Below are positions 7,752-16,355 of a DNA stretch of 64,000 bases, in pieces; position 1 is the first letter of the stretch, and every line of letters begins with the position of its first letter. Under the pieces are notes generated by a model. That model ran no database searches. It saw only the letters and a program-made list of their open reading frames with translations, and was not told the origin of the DNA. Source of the stretch: CAUZWH01 sp965224275 (GTDB lineage: Bacteria; Pseudomonadota; Alphaproteobacteria; SHVV01); assembly GCA_965224275.1 (NCBI GenBank), contig CBDCYR010000015.1, forward strand, positions 62,001-126,000. The letters are read 5' to 3'. The position numbers and the translations under genes were made by a program.

Positions 7752-9230
7752 ATGCCTACCACCGCTCCGATCGTCAGACGACTCCCCGAGAACGCAGATC
7801 TCGGAAATCTTAGAAAGCGTGCCAAGCAACTCCTCAAGCTCGCGCAGTCCGGCGATCTTGACGCGCTCTCGCGGTTGCAAAATAGCTTGCCGAGCAAGAT
7901 CCATACGAGTGATTTCGCGACCCTAAAGTTAAGCGACGTCCAACTGGTGATTGCGCGTGAATATGGTTTTGCCAGTTGGCCAAAACTAATAGCGACGCTC
8001 GAAAGTGGCGAGCACGTCGCCGTATCGGACGAACTCGACGGCGCACCGATTGTCGTGCCGTTGGTGCCACTTCGGGATTACATCATCTATCCCGGCATGG
8101 AAATGCCGCTCTACGTCGGGCGGTCGAAATCGCTTAATGCAATCGAGGCCGCCGGCCACGATCAACAAATTTTTTTGTGCCTGCAACAAGACGGTAAGAA
8201 AAACGATCCTGATGTCGATGACGTTTTCCAGATTGGTACGCTGGCGACGATCAATCGCCAGTATGCCACCTCCGATGGGGCCCAGGTTTTCATGCAGGGT
8301 CACACTCGTGCCCGTAGTCTGAGCATGGATTTTTCAGGCGGCTACGCTCGGGCTCATGTTGAAGTGCTGGGAGCCCGATCACAACAATCCGCAGGGGCCA
8401 GAATAAACAACGCACGATCGCTGTTGGTAAGGACCGTGGATAGACTGAGCTTGCCCAAGGAACTGAAGGTGGCGATCGAGGCGGCATCAGAACCCGGCTT
8501 CTTAGCCGATCTGGCGGCCCAGCACATCCCCGTCAGTCTGGATAAGCGGCAGGAACTTCTTGAACTTGCTAACCCGGAGCAGCGCTTGGATCGGGCCGTG
8601 CAAATATTCGCGGCCCTGCTGGCCGAACTCGAACAATCGCCCTTCGATGATTTCGTCGGCCGTTATCAGCTCGCCCCGAGTTTCGTTGTTGCGATCGAGC
8701 GTGGCGAAGGCTGCCTGGTGGCAGAATCTCCGTGGGATAAGGTCGAGGTTTTTCCGCGGGGCGAGGACGGATTTGCACCAAGTGCATCGATCGACACTGG
8801 AGGCAATATTGAATCCATGCCGCTCTACCTGGCGATGGCGCGGGTGAAGCCGACGCCGACCTTCAAGTTCCACCGGGATGACGCTGGCACGGTGGTGGCG
8901 GTTAGTCGTAACGACGGATTCTCAGCTTGGCCGGCCGGCCGCAAAATAGTCGATCTCGAGCGGCCGGTTCCGGTTACACAAGAAACGACCGACGATTTGC
9001 ATCGATACTCGGGCCGCTATGAGATCGGCACAGGGATTCTCGCCGATGTATCGGTGGTGGCAGACAGACTGTTTCTCGATTCCCATCGCTTACAACCCAT
9101 CTCCGACACCGAGTTTTTCGGTGAGTCCGAACCGATGCGCGTTTTGTTCAAGCTCAATGAAGCCAAACACGTGATTGGGATGTGGGTGGGCAACCCGCAT
9201 GTGCGTCGTCAGTATTGGAAAATTGCCTGA
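7752..9230 (+). CDS. Fusion protein: ankyrin-leader-like module, Lon substrate-binding domain, two DUF3471-like modules
   Basis: The 492-residue protein begins at ATG 7752, which has the strong ribosome site GGAAGGAGGG. Residues ~10-85 (LRKRAKQLLKLAQSGD ... REYGFASWPKL) resemble the leader module found before ankyrin repeats in many bacterial proteins. Residues ~100-295 (VPLVPLRDYIIYPGMEMPLYVGR onward) resemble the Lon N-terminal substrate-binding domain and can be compared with the true Lon at 52854. No AAA+ motor or Ser-Lys protease domain follows. Instead residues ~297-390 (FVGRYQLAPSF) and ~405-492 (YSGRYEIGTG) look like two DUF3471-type beta modules. I do not know a described protein with this layout. 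An adaptor or substrate receptor role is speculation. Confidence 0.7.
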   Translation: MPTTAPIVRRLPENADLGNLRKRAKQLLKLAQSGDLDALSRLQNSLPSKIHTSDFATLKLSDVQLVIAREYGFASWPKLIATLESGEHVAVSDELDGAPIVVPLVPLRDYIIYPGMEMPLYVGRSKSLNAIEAAGHDQQIFLCLQQDGKKNDPDVDDVFQIGTLATINRQYATSDGAQVFMQGHTRARSLSMDFSGGYARAHVEVLGARSQQSAGARINNARSLLVRTVDRLSLPKELKVAIEAASEPGFLADLAAQHIPVSLDKRQELLELANPEQRLDRAVQIFAALLAELEQSPFDDFVGRYQLAPSFVVAIERGEGCLVAESPWDKVEVFPRGEDGFAPSASIDTGGNIESMPLYLAMARVKPTPTFKFHRDDAGTVVAVSRNDGFSAWPAGRKIVDLERPVPVTQETTDDLHRYSGRYEIGTGILADVSVVADRLFLDSHRLQPISDTEFFGESEPMRVLFKLNEAKHVIGMWVGNPHVRRQYWKIA

Positions 9231-9273
9231 CGGTCAGATCTTCAGACCGTTCGAATCAAGCATTCGTATCACC

Positions 9274-9798
9274 ATGAACAAAATATCGGATCGGTTTACG
9301 TTTCGACCGGCGCGAACGGGTGACTTCGATGAGCTACAGCGAATAGAGCGGTCGGCCGGCCAACTCTTCCGCACGTTCGGCATGGATGAGATCGCCGATC
9401 ACGAACCGACATCCATTGCGGACTTCGAAGACGGGCGTGCGGCCGGTCTACTTTGGATTGCGGCGTCAAGCGAACGGGTGGTCGGTTTCGCGCTAGCCGA
9501 TACGATCGATGGCAATCTTCACCTTGATGAGCTGGCCGTTGATCCCCGATTCGCTCGACAAGGTTTGGGCAGCGCGCTCGTGGAGACGGTGTGCCACGCG
9601 GCGCGAGCCCACGCCTGTTCGTGGGTAACGCTCAGGACATTCGCAGAAGTCCCGTGGAACGGTCCCTTCTACACAAAGCTTGGCTTTCGTGAACTGCCCG
9701 AGCACGACGTAACGCCCTCCCTGCGGCAGCTCGCGAGCCGAGAAACTGCGGCTGGTCTCGACGTCAGTCCGCGTATCTTCATGCGCCGAAAACCCTAG
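9274..9798 (+). CDS. GNAT-family N-acetyltransferase
   Basis: The 174-residue protein has the GNAT fold: an N-terminal FRPARTGDFDELQRIE strand-helix, ELAVDPRFARQGLGSALV with the acetyl-CoA-binding R-x-x-G-x-G-type loop, and a C-terminal PFYTKLGFRE. ATG 9274 was chosen because the family-conserved beginning follows it directly; an upstream start at 9175 would overlap the preceding gene. It lies 43 bases behind the Lon-domain fusion gene and may be co-transcribed. The acceptor substrate cannot be told. Confidence 0.85.
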   Translation: MNKISDRFTFRPARTGDFDELQRIERSAGQLFRTFGMDEIADHEPTSIADFEDGRAAGLLWIAASSERVVGFALADTIDGNLHLDELAVDPRFARQGLGSALVETVCHAARAHACSWVTLRTFAEVPWNGPFYTKLGFRELPEHDVTPSLRQLASRETAAGLDVSPRIFMRRKP

Positions 9799-9823
9799 AC
9801 GGCGCGACAACGGGGTTCGCCCG

Positions 9824-10654
9824 CTATTTCACAAAATTACGCACGGCTGCGTGGAAGAGATCGGGATATTCCAGATAAGGCAAGTGCCCACATTTCTCGA
9901 AGGTCACCAGCTCTGCTTTCGGCATCCGCTTACAGGCTTCGACCGCACGGTCATAAATGCCGCGCGGGTCTTCACGACCCCACACGATCATCGTATCGAC
10001 ATCGAACTGTTCGAGCCGTTCGAGAATTCGGTATGGGCGCACCGCGGGAATATCCATCATTCCCTTCATGGCTTCTTCCCACCAGCCGATATAAGTGGGC
10101 TGCGCATAGGCGGTGAGCTGAGACAACAGCAAGTCGTCTGGCACCATCGAGATGTCGTATACGGTGTTGCCCATGCGTTGACGGCAAGATTCAAGCGTCG
10201 GCGTGCGAATGGCCATGCCGGCATTCTTCAAGGTGCCCTGCAGCGCGTTCGCCAATTCCTCTTCGCTATTGAAGCAGGAGCCAGTGCCGTTAAGGATCAC
10301 CTGCGGTATGCGATCCGGCGCTTCAAACCACATCAGCGCCGCCATCAGAGCGCCGTAGGACGAACCGCACGGCACAAACTGGTCGATGCCCATGGCATCG
10401 GCAACATCAAAAAAATGTTTGAGATTAACGCCATGCGGCGGTCCGCCTTTGAGCGGTACCGGATCGGTGAAGCCGTGTCCGACGCCATCAGGGGCAACGA
10501 CGTAGTAATCCTTGGCGAGCTCGTCGATATTGAGCAGCCAGGATTCCGCACCGATTCCGAAGCCGTGGATCAGCAGGATCGCTTTCTTGCTCTTGTCACC
10601 TTCATAGATGACACGCGTGTTGACGCCACCGGCATCGATGAATTCGACTTTCAT
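9824..10654 (-). CDS. Alpha/beta hydrolase, paralogue 2
   Basis: The 276-residue protein is a close paralogue of the hydrolases at 1719-2540 and 10716-11549. The likely triad is S99 (GSSYG), D229 (GREDPRG) and H257 (CGHLPYLEYP), with oxyanion HGFGIG near residue 30. It is the last gene of a minus-strand set that also encodes an amidohydrolase and a CoA-transferase, so hydrolysis of a ring-cleavage product or an ester is likely. A GGAGAAGG ribosome site precedes the ATG. Two tandem related copies suggest duplication and possibly different substrates. Confidence 0.85.
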   Translation of the reverse strand: MKVEFIDAGGVNTRVIYEGDKSKKAILLIHGFGIGAESWLLNIDELAKDYYVVAPDGVGHGFTDPVPLKGGPPHGVNLKHFFDVADAMGIDQFVPCGSSYGALMAALMWFEAPDRIPQVILNGTGSCFNSEEELANALQGTLKNAGMAIRTPTLESCRQRMGNTVYDISMVPDDLLLSQLTAYAQPTYIGWWEEAMKGMMDIPAVRPYRILERLEQFDVDTMIVWGREDPRGIYDRAVEACKRMPKAELVTFEKCGHLPYLEYPDLFHAAVRNFVK

Positions 10655-10715
10655 TACCTTCTCCCCGGGTTTATCGAAGTTTCACGTGTTGGTTGGGCTC
10701 GTGTGTTGCAATTTC

Positions 10716-11549
10716 TTAGCCGGCGAGAAACGCGCGGATGTCGGCATTATATTGATCCGGCTTTTCGAGAAACGGCAGGTGGCCGCACTCTTCATACGTT
10801 ATCAGGCGCGCATTGGGCATCCGTTTGACGCCGGCGACGGCTTGCTCGTGGAGGCCACGCGGGTCTTGCCGGCCCCAAACGATCAGTGTTTCGACCGCGA
10901 TATCTTCGAGCCGGTCATAGATGCGATAGGGACGCATCTTGTCCATATCCATCATCGCGTCGAGCTGGGTACGCCAAGCTTCGACGATATACGGCTGTGA
11001 GTAGATGCTAAGGCGCATAAAGACGAAGGATTCGGGCACGCTCGCGGGGTCGTGAACCGTTCCCTGCGAACGAATCCGGCAGGTTTCCAGGGTTGGATCG
11101 AGCATCGCGATCGACGAGTTCTTCTTCGTGCCTTGCAGCGCCGTCGCGAGTTGTTCCTCGGTGTTGAAGGTCGATCCGGATCCATTGATGATCAGTTTTG
11201 AGACGCGGCCGGGTGCTTCAAAATACATCAACGCACCGACCAATCCGCCATAGGATGAGCCACAGGGAACGAAGTGATCGATCCCCAGGACATCAAGCAC
11301 ACCGAACAAATGTTCAACCGCCTTGGGGTGGGAGGGGCCGTCCTCAAGATCAACCGATCCCGTAAATCCGTGTCCGACCAGGTCGGGTACGATAACGTGG
11401 AAGTCCCGACCCAGCACATCGATATTGTGCATCCAGGTATCGGCGCTCGAGCCAAAGCCGTGGATCAATAAAAGGACATCGGCGTTGCCTTCGCCTTCGT
11501 AGAGGACCCGGGTTTGAGTGCCGGCGACATCGATGAACTTGGCCCGCAT
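10716..11549 (-). CDS. Alpha/beta hydrolase, paralogue 3
   Basis: The 277-residue protein has HGFGSSA, GSSYG with S99 and CGHLPFLEKPDQ with the catalytic His, plus GRQDPRG for the acid. ATG 11549 is chosen because both paralogues begin there in alignment and because the longer possible frame would run through the structured inverted-repeat element at 11558-11827. It is 61 bases upstream of its neighbour paralogue. The promoter or leader is thus replaced or displaced by that element, which may affect expression. Confidence 0.85.
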   Translation of the reverse strand: MRAKFIDVAGTQTRVLYEGEGNADVLLLIHGFGSSADTWMHNIDVLGRDFHVIVPDLVGHGFTGSVDLEDGPSHPKAVEHLFGVLDVLGIDHFVPCGSSYGGLVGALMYFEAPGRVSKLIINGSGSTFNTEEQLATALQGTKKNSSIAMLDPTLETCRIRSQGTVHDPASVPESFVFMRLSIYSQPYIVEAWRTQLDAMMDMDKMRPYRIYDRLEDIAVETLIVWGRQDPRGLHEQAVAGVKRMPNARLITYEECGHLPFLEKPDQYNADIRAFLAG

Positions 11550-11557
11550 GAGAATAC

Positions 11558-11827
11558 CTAGTGGATGGAATCCAACATATGGCACCCATACGACGGCTTG
11601 CCGAGTTCGCCGGTTAGGCGCGCGAAGCGTGGCGATGCCGGCCGCATCGGAAGCTTCGCGTACCGCGGCCGGCGAGCTCGGCAAGCCGCCCTATGGGTCG
11701 CGTATTCCGGCCCCTCGGTGCGTCGAAACCCCTCAACGATGCAAACGCATCGCCTACAGGCCTTCTCCTGCCGAGCTACCGGGATACGAGATCGTATGGG
11801 TACCATATGTTGGATTCCATCCACTAG
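11558..11827. repeat. 270-bp element with 36-bp terminal inverted repeats and internal long hairpin (MITE-like)
   Basis: Bases 11558-11593 and 11792-11827 are inverted repeats of 36 bp with a single mismatch. Directly inside the left end, 11594-11613 and 11669-11688 pair over 20 bp with one mismatch, and nested arms (11622-11628 with 11653-11659; 11633-11638 with 11644-11649) continue the hairpin. A further small hairpin lies near 11735-11751 (CGATGC/GCATCG). No gene fits inside. The right end contains the TAG stop of the amidohydrolase gene. It looks like a non-autonomous mobile or palindromic repeat sitting between two genes of one operon. Confidence 0.8.
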
Positions 11828-12909
11828 AGTTGGTAGACCGCCGAAACCGTTGCCGCAATCATTTGGTCGCGCTGGGTTTCGGTGTAGTTACCGAATAGCT
11901 CGGTGAGCTTTGAGTGGGCATTGAGGCCGATCGATCGCACGTGCGGGAAATCCGACCCCCACATGATTCGGTCGACGCCAATGTGGGGGATCGCATCCGA
12001 AGCGAGCGGGTCGTCGATCATCCCGTGCCACATGCGGTGGGTTACATACTCGCTCGCGGTTCTCTCGAGCTTGGGCAAATCCATGTAAAACGTGAAGGCG
12101 GACTGCATTTGATCGAGCCGCCACATAAAGTGCGGCATCCACGACAGTTCGAATTCCATGCAGATGAGCTTCAGTTCGGGAAAGCGGTCGAGGATGGTGC
12201 CGAAAATGAACTCGTTCGCCAGCACGTCGGCTATTTCGTAGAACGCGTAGAGCATCGTGCGCGGGCCCTCCGCATGCTCTTCAGGTTTATGGAACCCGAA
12301 GGGAGACGGGGTGCGACCGGCCAGGGAATGCAACGTGAGTGGAATACCGGTTTCCGCCGCGGCGCGCCACAGGGGATCATAACTCGGGTCGCGATAGGGC
12401 GGGCACCCATCCGGCGGAAGGGTATTGATCATGGCGCCCTTGAAGCCAAGTTTGATGCAGCGGTGCAGTTCCTCAACCGCCCAGCCGACATCGTCGACCG
12501 GCAGCATGGCAATGCCAATCAGGCGTTTGGGATCGTGAGCGCAGAACTCACCCGCCCAATCGTTGTAGACCTGGGCTGCCGGGTGCAACATCTCGCACGG
12601 TTGATTGCGCAGCATAACAATGCCCAGCGTCGGGTATATCAACTCGGCTTCGACGCCGGCTTCCTGCTGGAACGCGACGCGTTTTACCGGATCGTAACCG
12701 GCCGCCGCCCACCCACGACCGGCCTCCTGCTCAGGATCGCCCATGGTTAGAACTTCGCGACCCGAGAAAAAGAAATTGCCCTTCTTGCCGGCATGTTCGA
12801 TGAGCCCACGCGGCGTCTGTTCTCCAAATCGATCACCGAGCGCTGAGCGCCACAGATCGAGCGGTTCGATGATGTGCGAGTCGGCCGAAACCACGCGGTC
12901 AAAAATCAT
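11824..12909 (-). CDS. ACMSD-like amidohydrolase
   Basis: The full-length 361-residue protein belongs to the amidohydrolase_2/ACMSD-like family. Visible motifs are SADSHIIEP at the N-terminus (metal His and Glu of the first strand), TLHSLAGR with the central His, EFELSWMPHFMWRLDQ and WGSDFPHVRS with the acidic metal ligand near the C-terminus. Its start overlaps the CoA-transferase stop by 4 bases (ATGA), so the two are translationally coupled. Substrate may be an aromatic carboxylic acid or a related acid; family certain, reaction inferred. Its stop codon lies inside the right end of a 270-bp inverted-repeat element. Confidence 0.88.
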   Translation of the reverse strand: MIFDRVVSADSHIIEPLDLWRSALGDRFGEQTPRGLIEHAGKKGNFFFSGREVLTMGDPEQEAGRGWAAAGYDPVKRVAFQQEAGVEAELIYPTLGIVMLRNQPCEMLHPAAQVYNDWAGEFCAHDPKRLIGIAMLPVDDVGWAVEELHRCIKLGFKGAMINTLPPDGCPPYRDPSYDPLWRAAAETGIPLTLHSLAGRTPSPFGFHKPEEHAEGPRTMLYAFYEIADVLANEFIFGTILDRFPELKLICMEFELSWMPHFMWRLDQMQSAFTFYMDLPKLERTASEYVTHRMWHGMIDDPLASDAIPHIGVDRIMWGSDFPHVRSIGLNAHSKLTELFGNYTETQRDQMIAATVSAVYQL

Positions 12910-14093
12910 ATCGCGCCGACTTGGCGAAGATGATCGATACGGGCCTGGTCGTAACCGAGCTCGCTGAGGAGGTCGTCGGTGTGGGCACCTAGCGGTGGTG
13001 CGCCGTTGCTCGGCATGTCCTCGCCCGGGCAGATAAACGGGCTTGCCAACATCGGGATTTCGCCGCGCCCCTCATGGCTATACTCGCGAATGCGGCCTTC
13101 ATCGCGCACGAACGGGCTGTCGAGGGCGGACTTGATGTCGTTGACCGGTGCGGCCGGCACCTCACCGGCAAATATCTCCAGCCATTCCTCGGTGGTCTTG
13201 GGCATCAGCACCTGATCGAGCATTTCGGTAATCATTTCGCGATTCTCGAGGCGTGCTTTGGCGCTGTTGAACCGAGGGTCGTCGGCCCATTCCGGCTTGC
13301 CGACCTTTTCAGCGAGCACGCCCCAGAAGTGTTCCTTATTGCACATGATAAAAATCCAGCCGTCTTTGGTGCGGTAAAGCTGGCTTGGCACCAGCGACGG
13401 ATGGCTTGATCGTGGTACACGCCCGGTATTGACGCCTTCATTGAGGTACCACGTCGCCAGATAACACAGGTTTTGCAACGCGACATCGAACAGGCTGACG
13501 TCGATGTCGCGTCCGATGCCGGTTTTTTGTGCCCCGACGATGCCGGCGGTCAGTGCGAAGGCCGCCGTCATACCGGTCATCAGGTCAACGATCGAGAGCC
13601 CGAAACGGGCAGGGGGCCCGTCGGGCTCACCTGTGACCGAGAAATACCCGGCCTCCGATTGCATCAGGTAGTCAAATCCCGGCCAGTCCGCCCGCGATCC
13701 CGTGCGTCCGTAAGACGACAGATGCGCACACACGATCTTTGGATTGATATCCTTGAGATCATCGTAAGTGATGCCGAGTTTGGCAGGCTTGTCGCCGCGC
13801 AGGTTGTCGAGCATTCCATCGGCGGTCTTGATCAAGTCGCGAAACAGCTCGCGACCCTCGGGTACCCGGAAATTCAGCGTGAGGCTTTTCTTGTTGCGAT
13901 TGAAACTCTGAAAGAATTGGCTGTCGTTGGGGCCTAAGAAATGCGGGCCGACGCGGCGACCAAAATCGCCGCCTTCCTGCGCATTCTCAACCTTGATGAG
14001 TTCGGCGCCGAGATCGGCGAGCAACATCGTACCGAACGGGCCGGCGCCATATTGCTCGACCGCGACAACGCGAAATCCTTCGAGTGGCAGCAT
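12906..14093 (-). CDS. CaiB/BaiF family (class III) CoA-transferase
   Basis: The 395-residue protein matches formyl-CoA/carnitine CoA-transferases: LEGFRVVAVEQYGAGPF at the start, GADLGAELIKVE-like binding loop and SIVDLMTGMTAA, where D170 is at the place of the catalytic Asp that forms the acyl anhydride. ATG 14093 is preferred over 14138 since GGAG precedes it and the family-conserved start follows. It likely activates an organic acid by transferring CoA, feeding the acyl-CoA dehydrogenase and MmgE/PrpD genes upstream in the same set. An IS copy now separates it from them. Confidence 0.9.
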   Translation of the reverse strand: MLPLEGFRVVAVEQYGAGPFGTMLLADLGAELIKVENAQEGGDFGRRVGPHFLGPNDSQFFQSFNRNKKSLTLNFRVPEGRELFRDLIKTADGMLDNLRGDKPAKLGITYDDLKDINPKIVCAHLSSYGRTGSRADWPGFDYLMQSEAGYFSVTGEPDGPPARFGLSIVDLMTGMTAAFALTAGIVGAQKTGIGRDIDVSLFDVALQNLCYLATWYLNEGVNTGRVPRSSHPSLVPSQLYRTKDGWIFIMCNKEHFWGVLAEKVGKPEWADDPRFNSAKARLENREMITEMLDQVLMPKTTEEWLEIFAGEVPAAPVNDIKSALDSPFVRDEGRIREYSHEGRGEIPMLASPFICPGEDMPSNGAPPLGAHTDDLLSELGYDQARIDHLRQVGAI

Positions 14094-14160
14094 AGTTCCG
14101 CTCCTCACACCTGTGACGGCCCCAACTCGGCCGATCACACCGCGGTAGATTTAGTTCTAA

Positions 14161-15101
14161 GAGTCCGACTCGAAACTCTATGTTTGATAACAGTACCTTG
14201 CGAGCCGCCTTGTGAGGAGTCGGATGTTGGCGACAAGAATCCATGCCTGTGCGGAGGCGATTGATTTCTCCCAATCCTTGGCCAGTCGACGGCATCGGTT
14301 GAGCCAGGCGAAGGTCCTCTCGACGACCCATCGTCTGGGCAGGAGCTCGAAGCCCTGGGCGGTGTCTGAGCGCTTGATGATCTCGAGCTTCCAGCGGCCG
14401 ATGACCTCAAGGGCGCCCTCGAGTTTCGGTCCCGCGTAGGCGGCGTCGGCGAAGAGGTGACGCAGCCGGGGGAAGCGATGACGGATCGATTTGAGGACCT
14501 CGGGCGCGCCGTCGCGGTCCTGGATATCGGCTGCGTGCACGATCAGGCCGACCAGCAGGCCGAGTGTATCGGTGACGATGTGACGCTTGCGGCCCTTGAT
14601 CTTCTTGCCCGCGTCATAGCCCCGAACACCACCGCTTTCCGTGGTTTTCACGCTCTGGCTGTCGATCACCCCGGCGCTCGGGCCGGCCTCGCGTCCTTCC
14701 AGCTCCCGGGCCGCCATGACCAGGTGATGGTTGATGCTCTCCAGCAGGCCGTTGGAGCGCCAGTCGTAGAAATAGCGCTGGACCGTGGAAGGCGGAGGGA
14801 AGTCGTTCGGCAACATCGCCCACTGGCAGCCCGTCGAGGCCATGTACATGACCGCATCCATGACATGGCGCAGGTCCGTCGTCCTCGGCCGGCCGATCTT
14901 CTTGCGCGGCGGCATGAGCGGCGCGATCAACGCCCACTCTCGATCCGTCAGGTCGCTTGCGTAGCGCCCGCCACGGCGCTCATAATTCGGGCGAGTGATT
15001 TCGCTAGTTCCAGTCCACATGTTGTGCCTCCTCGTTTGCTTTGACACAACCGAGTAAGCCACAACCGACTGAAATCACTCAACTAGTTTCGGGTTGGCCT
15101 C
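14161..15101 (-). mobile_element. IS5-family insertion sequence, copy 1 (941 bp)
   Basis: The element is bounded by imperfect inverted ends (GAGTCCGACTCGAAACT / GAGGCCAACCCGAAACT) and flanked by TAA direct repeats at 14158-14160 and 15102-15104, matching a TNA target duplication as in the IS427-like branch. It is nearly identical to copies at 37106-38037 and 56455-57386, but 9 bp longer through an in-frame insertion just after the transposase start. It separates the CaiB gene from the acyl-CoA dehydrogenase gene. Confidence 0.92.
14178..15020 (-). CDS. IS5-family DDE transposase (copy 1)
   Basis: The 280-residue transposase starts at ATG 15020 with GAGGAGG upstream. The DDE triad is visible as IDSQS, FADAAY and VVERTFAWL (Asp, Asp, Glu). 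This copy reads MWTGTSEIT where the other two read MWTEIT, a 3-residue insertion. The frame is otherwise intact, so it may be active. Confidence 0.93.
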   Translation of the reverse strand: MWTGTSEITRPNYERRGGRYASDLTDREWALIAPLMPPRKKIGRPRTTDLRHVMDAVMYMASTGCQWAMLPNDFPPPSTVQRYFYDWRSNGLLESINHHLVMAARELEGREAGPSAGVIDSQSVKTTESGGVRGYDAGKKIKGRKRHIVTDTLGLLVGLIVHAADIQDRDGAPEVLKSIRHRFPRLRHLFADAAYAGPKLEGALEVIGRWKLEIIKRSDTAQGFELLPRRWVVERTFAWLNRCRRLAKDWEKSIASAQAWILVANIRLLTRRLARYCYQT

Positions 15102-15150
15102 TAAGACATGTTTCGACTGGCGCGATGGCAGAGTTCGGTGAACTGCCAAA

Positions 15151-16335
15151 CTAGATCGGGTTTCGCTCGATCAACTGGCGGGCAATGACCATTCGTTGGA
15201 TTTCGTTGGTGCCCTCGCCAATCGCCAGTAACGGCGCGTCGCGATAAAACCGCTCGATATCGAATTCCTTGGAATAACCGTAGCCGCCGTGAACCCGCAT
15301 CGCATCCATCGAATTCGAGATCGCCGCCTCGGTTGAAAACAGCTTGGCCATGCCGGCTTCAAGATCGCACCGCTCGCCGCGGTCGTAGCTCCGGGCGGCG
15401 TTTTCGGTCAGCAGCCTGGCGGCCTCCACGCGGGTAGCCATATTTGCCAGGTGGATTTGGATGGCTTGATGCTGACATATCGGTTTGCCAAACGTCTTGC
15501 GCAGCTGTGAGTAGGCGACCGAGGCATCGAGCGAGGCCTTGGCAACGCCAACCCCACGGGCGGCGACGTTGATGCGACCGAGTTCAAGCCCCGCCAAAGC
15601 GTGCTTGAGCCCGGACCCTTCTTCACCGCTGATCAGGCGCTCGGCCGGCACGCGATAATCCTCGAAAATCAGCTCCGCTGAATCAATCCCCTTGTAGCCA
15701 AGCTTTTCGAGCTTCTTGCTAACCTTGAACCCCTCGGTTTTCTCCGCGAGGAACAGGCTAATGCCGCGATGGCGCGGTTCGGCTTCGGGATCGGTTTTGA
15801 CCAGTAACGCGAAACACTGGCCATAAATCCCGTTGCTGATCCAGGTCTTGGTGCCGTTGATGATGTAGTCATCACCATCACGTTTGGCAGACGTACGGAT
15901 GGCCTGAAGGTCGGTACCGCAATCCGGCTCGGTGAGGGCCAGGCCGCCGCGGATCTCGCCGGTGGCAAACCTTGGCAGATAGGATTGCTTCTGCTCTTCG
16001 GTGCCGAACCGCTGCACCGCTGCCGCCATGATCAGATGCGAATTGAAGATTCCGGTGACCGACATCCATACGGTTGAAATGCGTTCGACGATCTTGGCGT
16101 AAGTTGATGCCGAAAGACCCAAACCGCCGTACTCCGGATTGATAATCGCCCCGAACAGACCAAGCTCTTTCATGGCCTCGACGATGGCTTCAGGATATTC
16201 ATCCTTGGCCTCGAGGTCATGGGCATAGGGTTTGACGTCGCGTTCAAGAAACCGATCGATACTATCGAGGATCAGAGTCTCTTCTTCGTTGGCGCCGTCG
16301 AAGTAGTTGCTGCCGTCGTTGGCCGGGGTACTCAT
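15151..16335 (-). CDS. Acyl-CoA dehydrogenase
   Basis: The 394-residue flavoprotein has the usual N-terminal helical domain, the FAD-binding LALTEPDCGTD motif near residue 135, and the C-terminal GYGYSKEFDIERFYRD plus GEGTNEIQ, in which E374 is in the place of the catalytic base. It oxidises an acyl-CoA to the 2-enoyl-CoA. It starts 20 bases after the MmgE/PrpD gene and was probably in one operon with the CoA-transferase gene before the IS landed between them. The acyl substrate cannot be read from sequence. Confidence 0.92.
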   Translation of the reverse strand: MSTPANDGSNYFDGANEEETLILDSIDRFLERDVKPYAHDLEAKDEYPEAIVEAMKELGLFGAIINPEYGGLGLSASTYAKIVERISTVWMSVTGIFNSHLIMAAAVQRFGTEEQKQSYLPRFATGEIRGGLALTEPDCGTDLQAIRTSAKRDGDDYIINGTKTWISNGIYGQCFALLVKTDPEAEPRHRGISLFLAEKTEGFKVSKKLEKLGYKGIDSAELIFEDYRVPAERLISGEEGSGLKHALAGLELGRINVAARGVGVAKASLDASVAYSQLRKTFGKPICQHQAIQIHLANMATRVEAARLLTENAARSYDRGERCDLEAGMAKLFSTEAAISNSMDAMRVHGGYGYSKEFDIERFYRDAPLLAIGEGTNEIQRMVIARQLIERNPI

Positions 16336-16355
16336 ATCGGTTTCCCAATCCCCAC

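Noticed and set aside
11412..11906. Several short frames through the 11558-11827 element
   Set aside because: The same peptide appears from both strands because of the inverted repeats; they are not genes.
14457..15044. Antisense frame in the IS copies (also 37402-37980 and 56512-57090)
   Set aside because: Repeated in all copies only because the transposase is; no motif or ribosome site.
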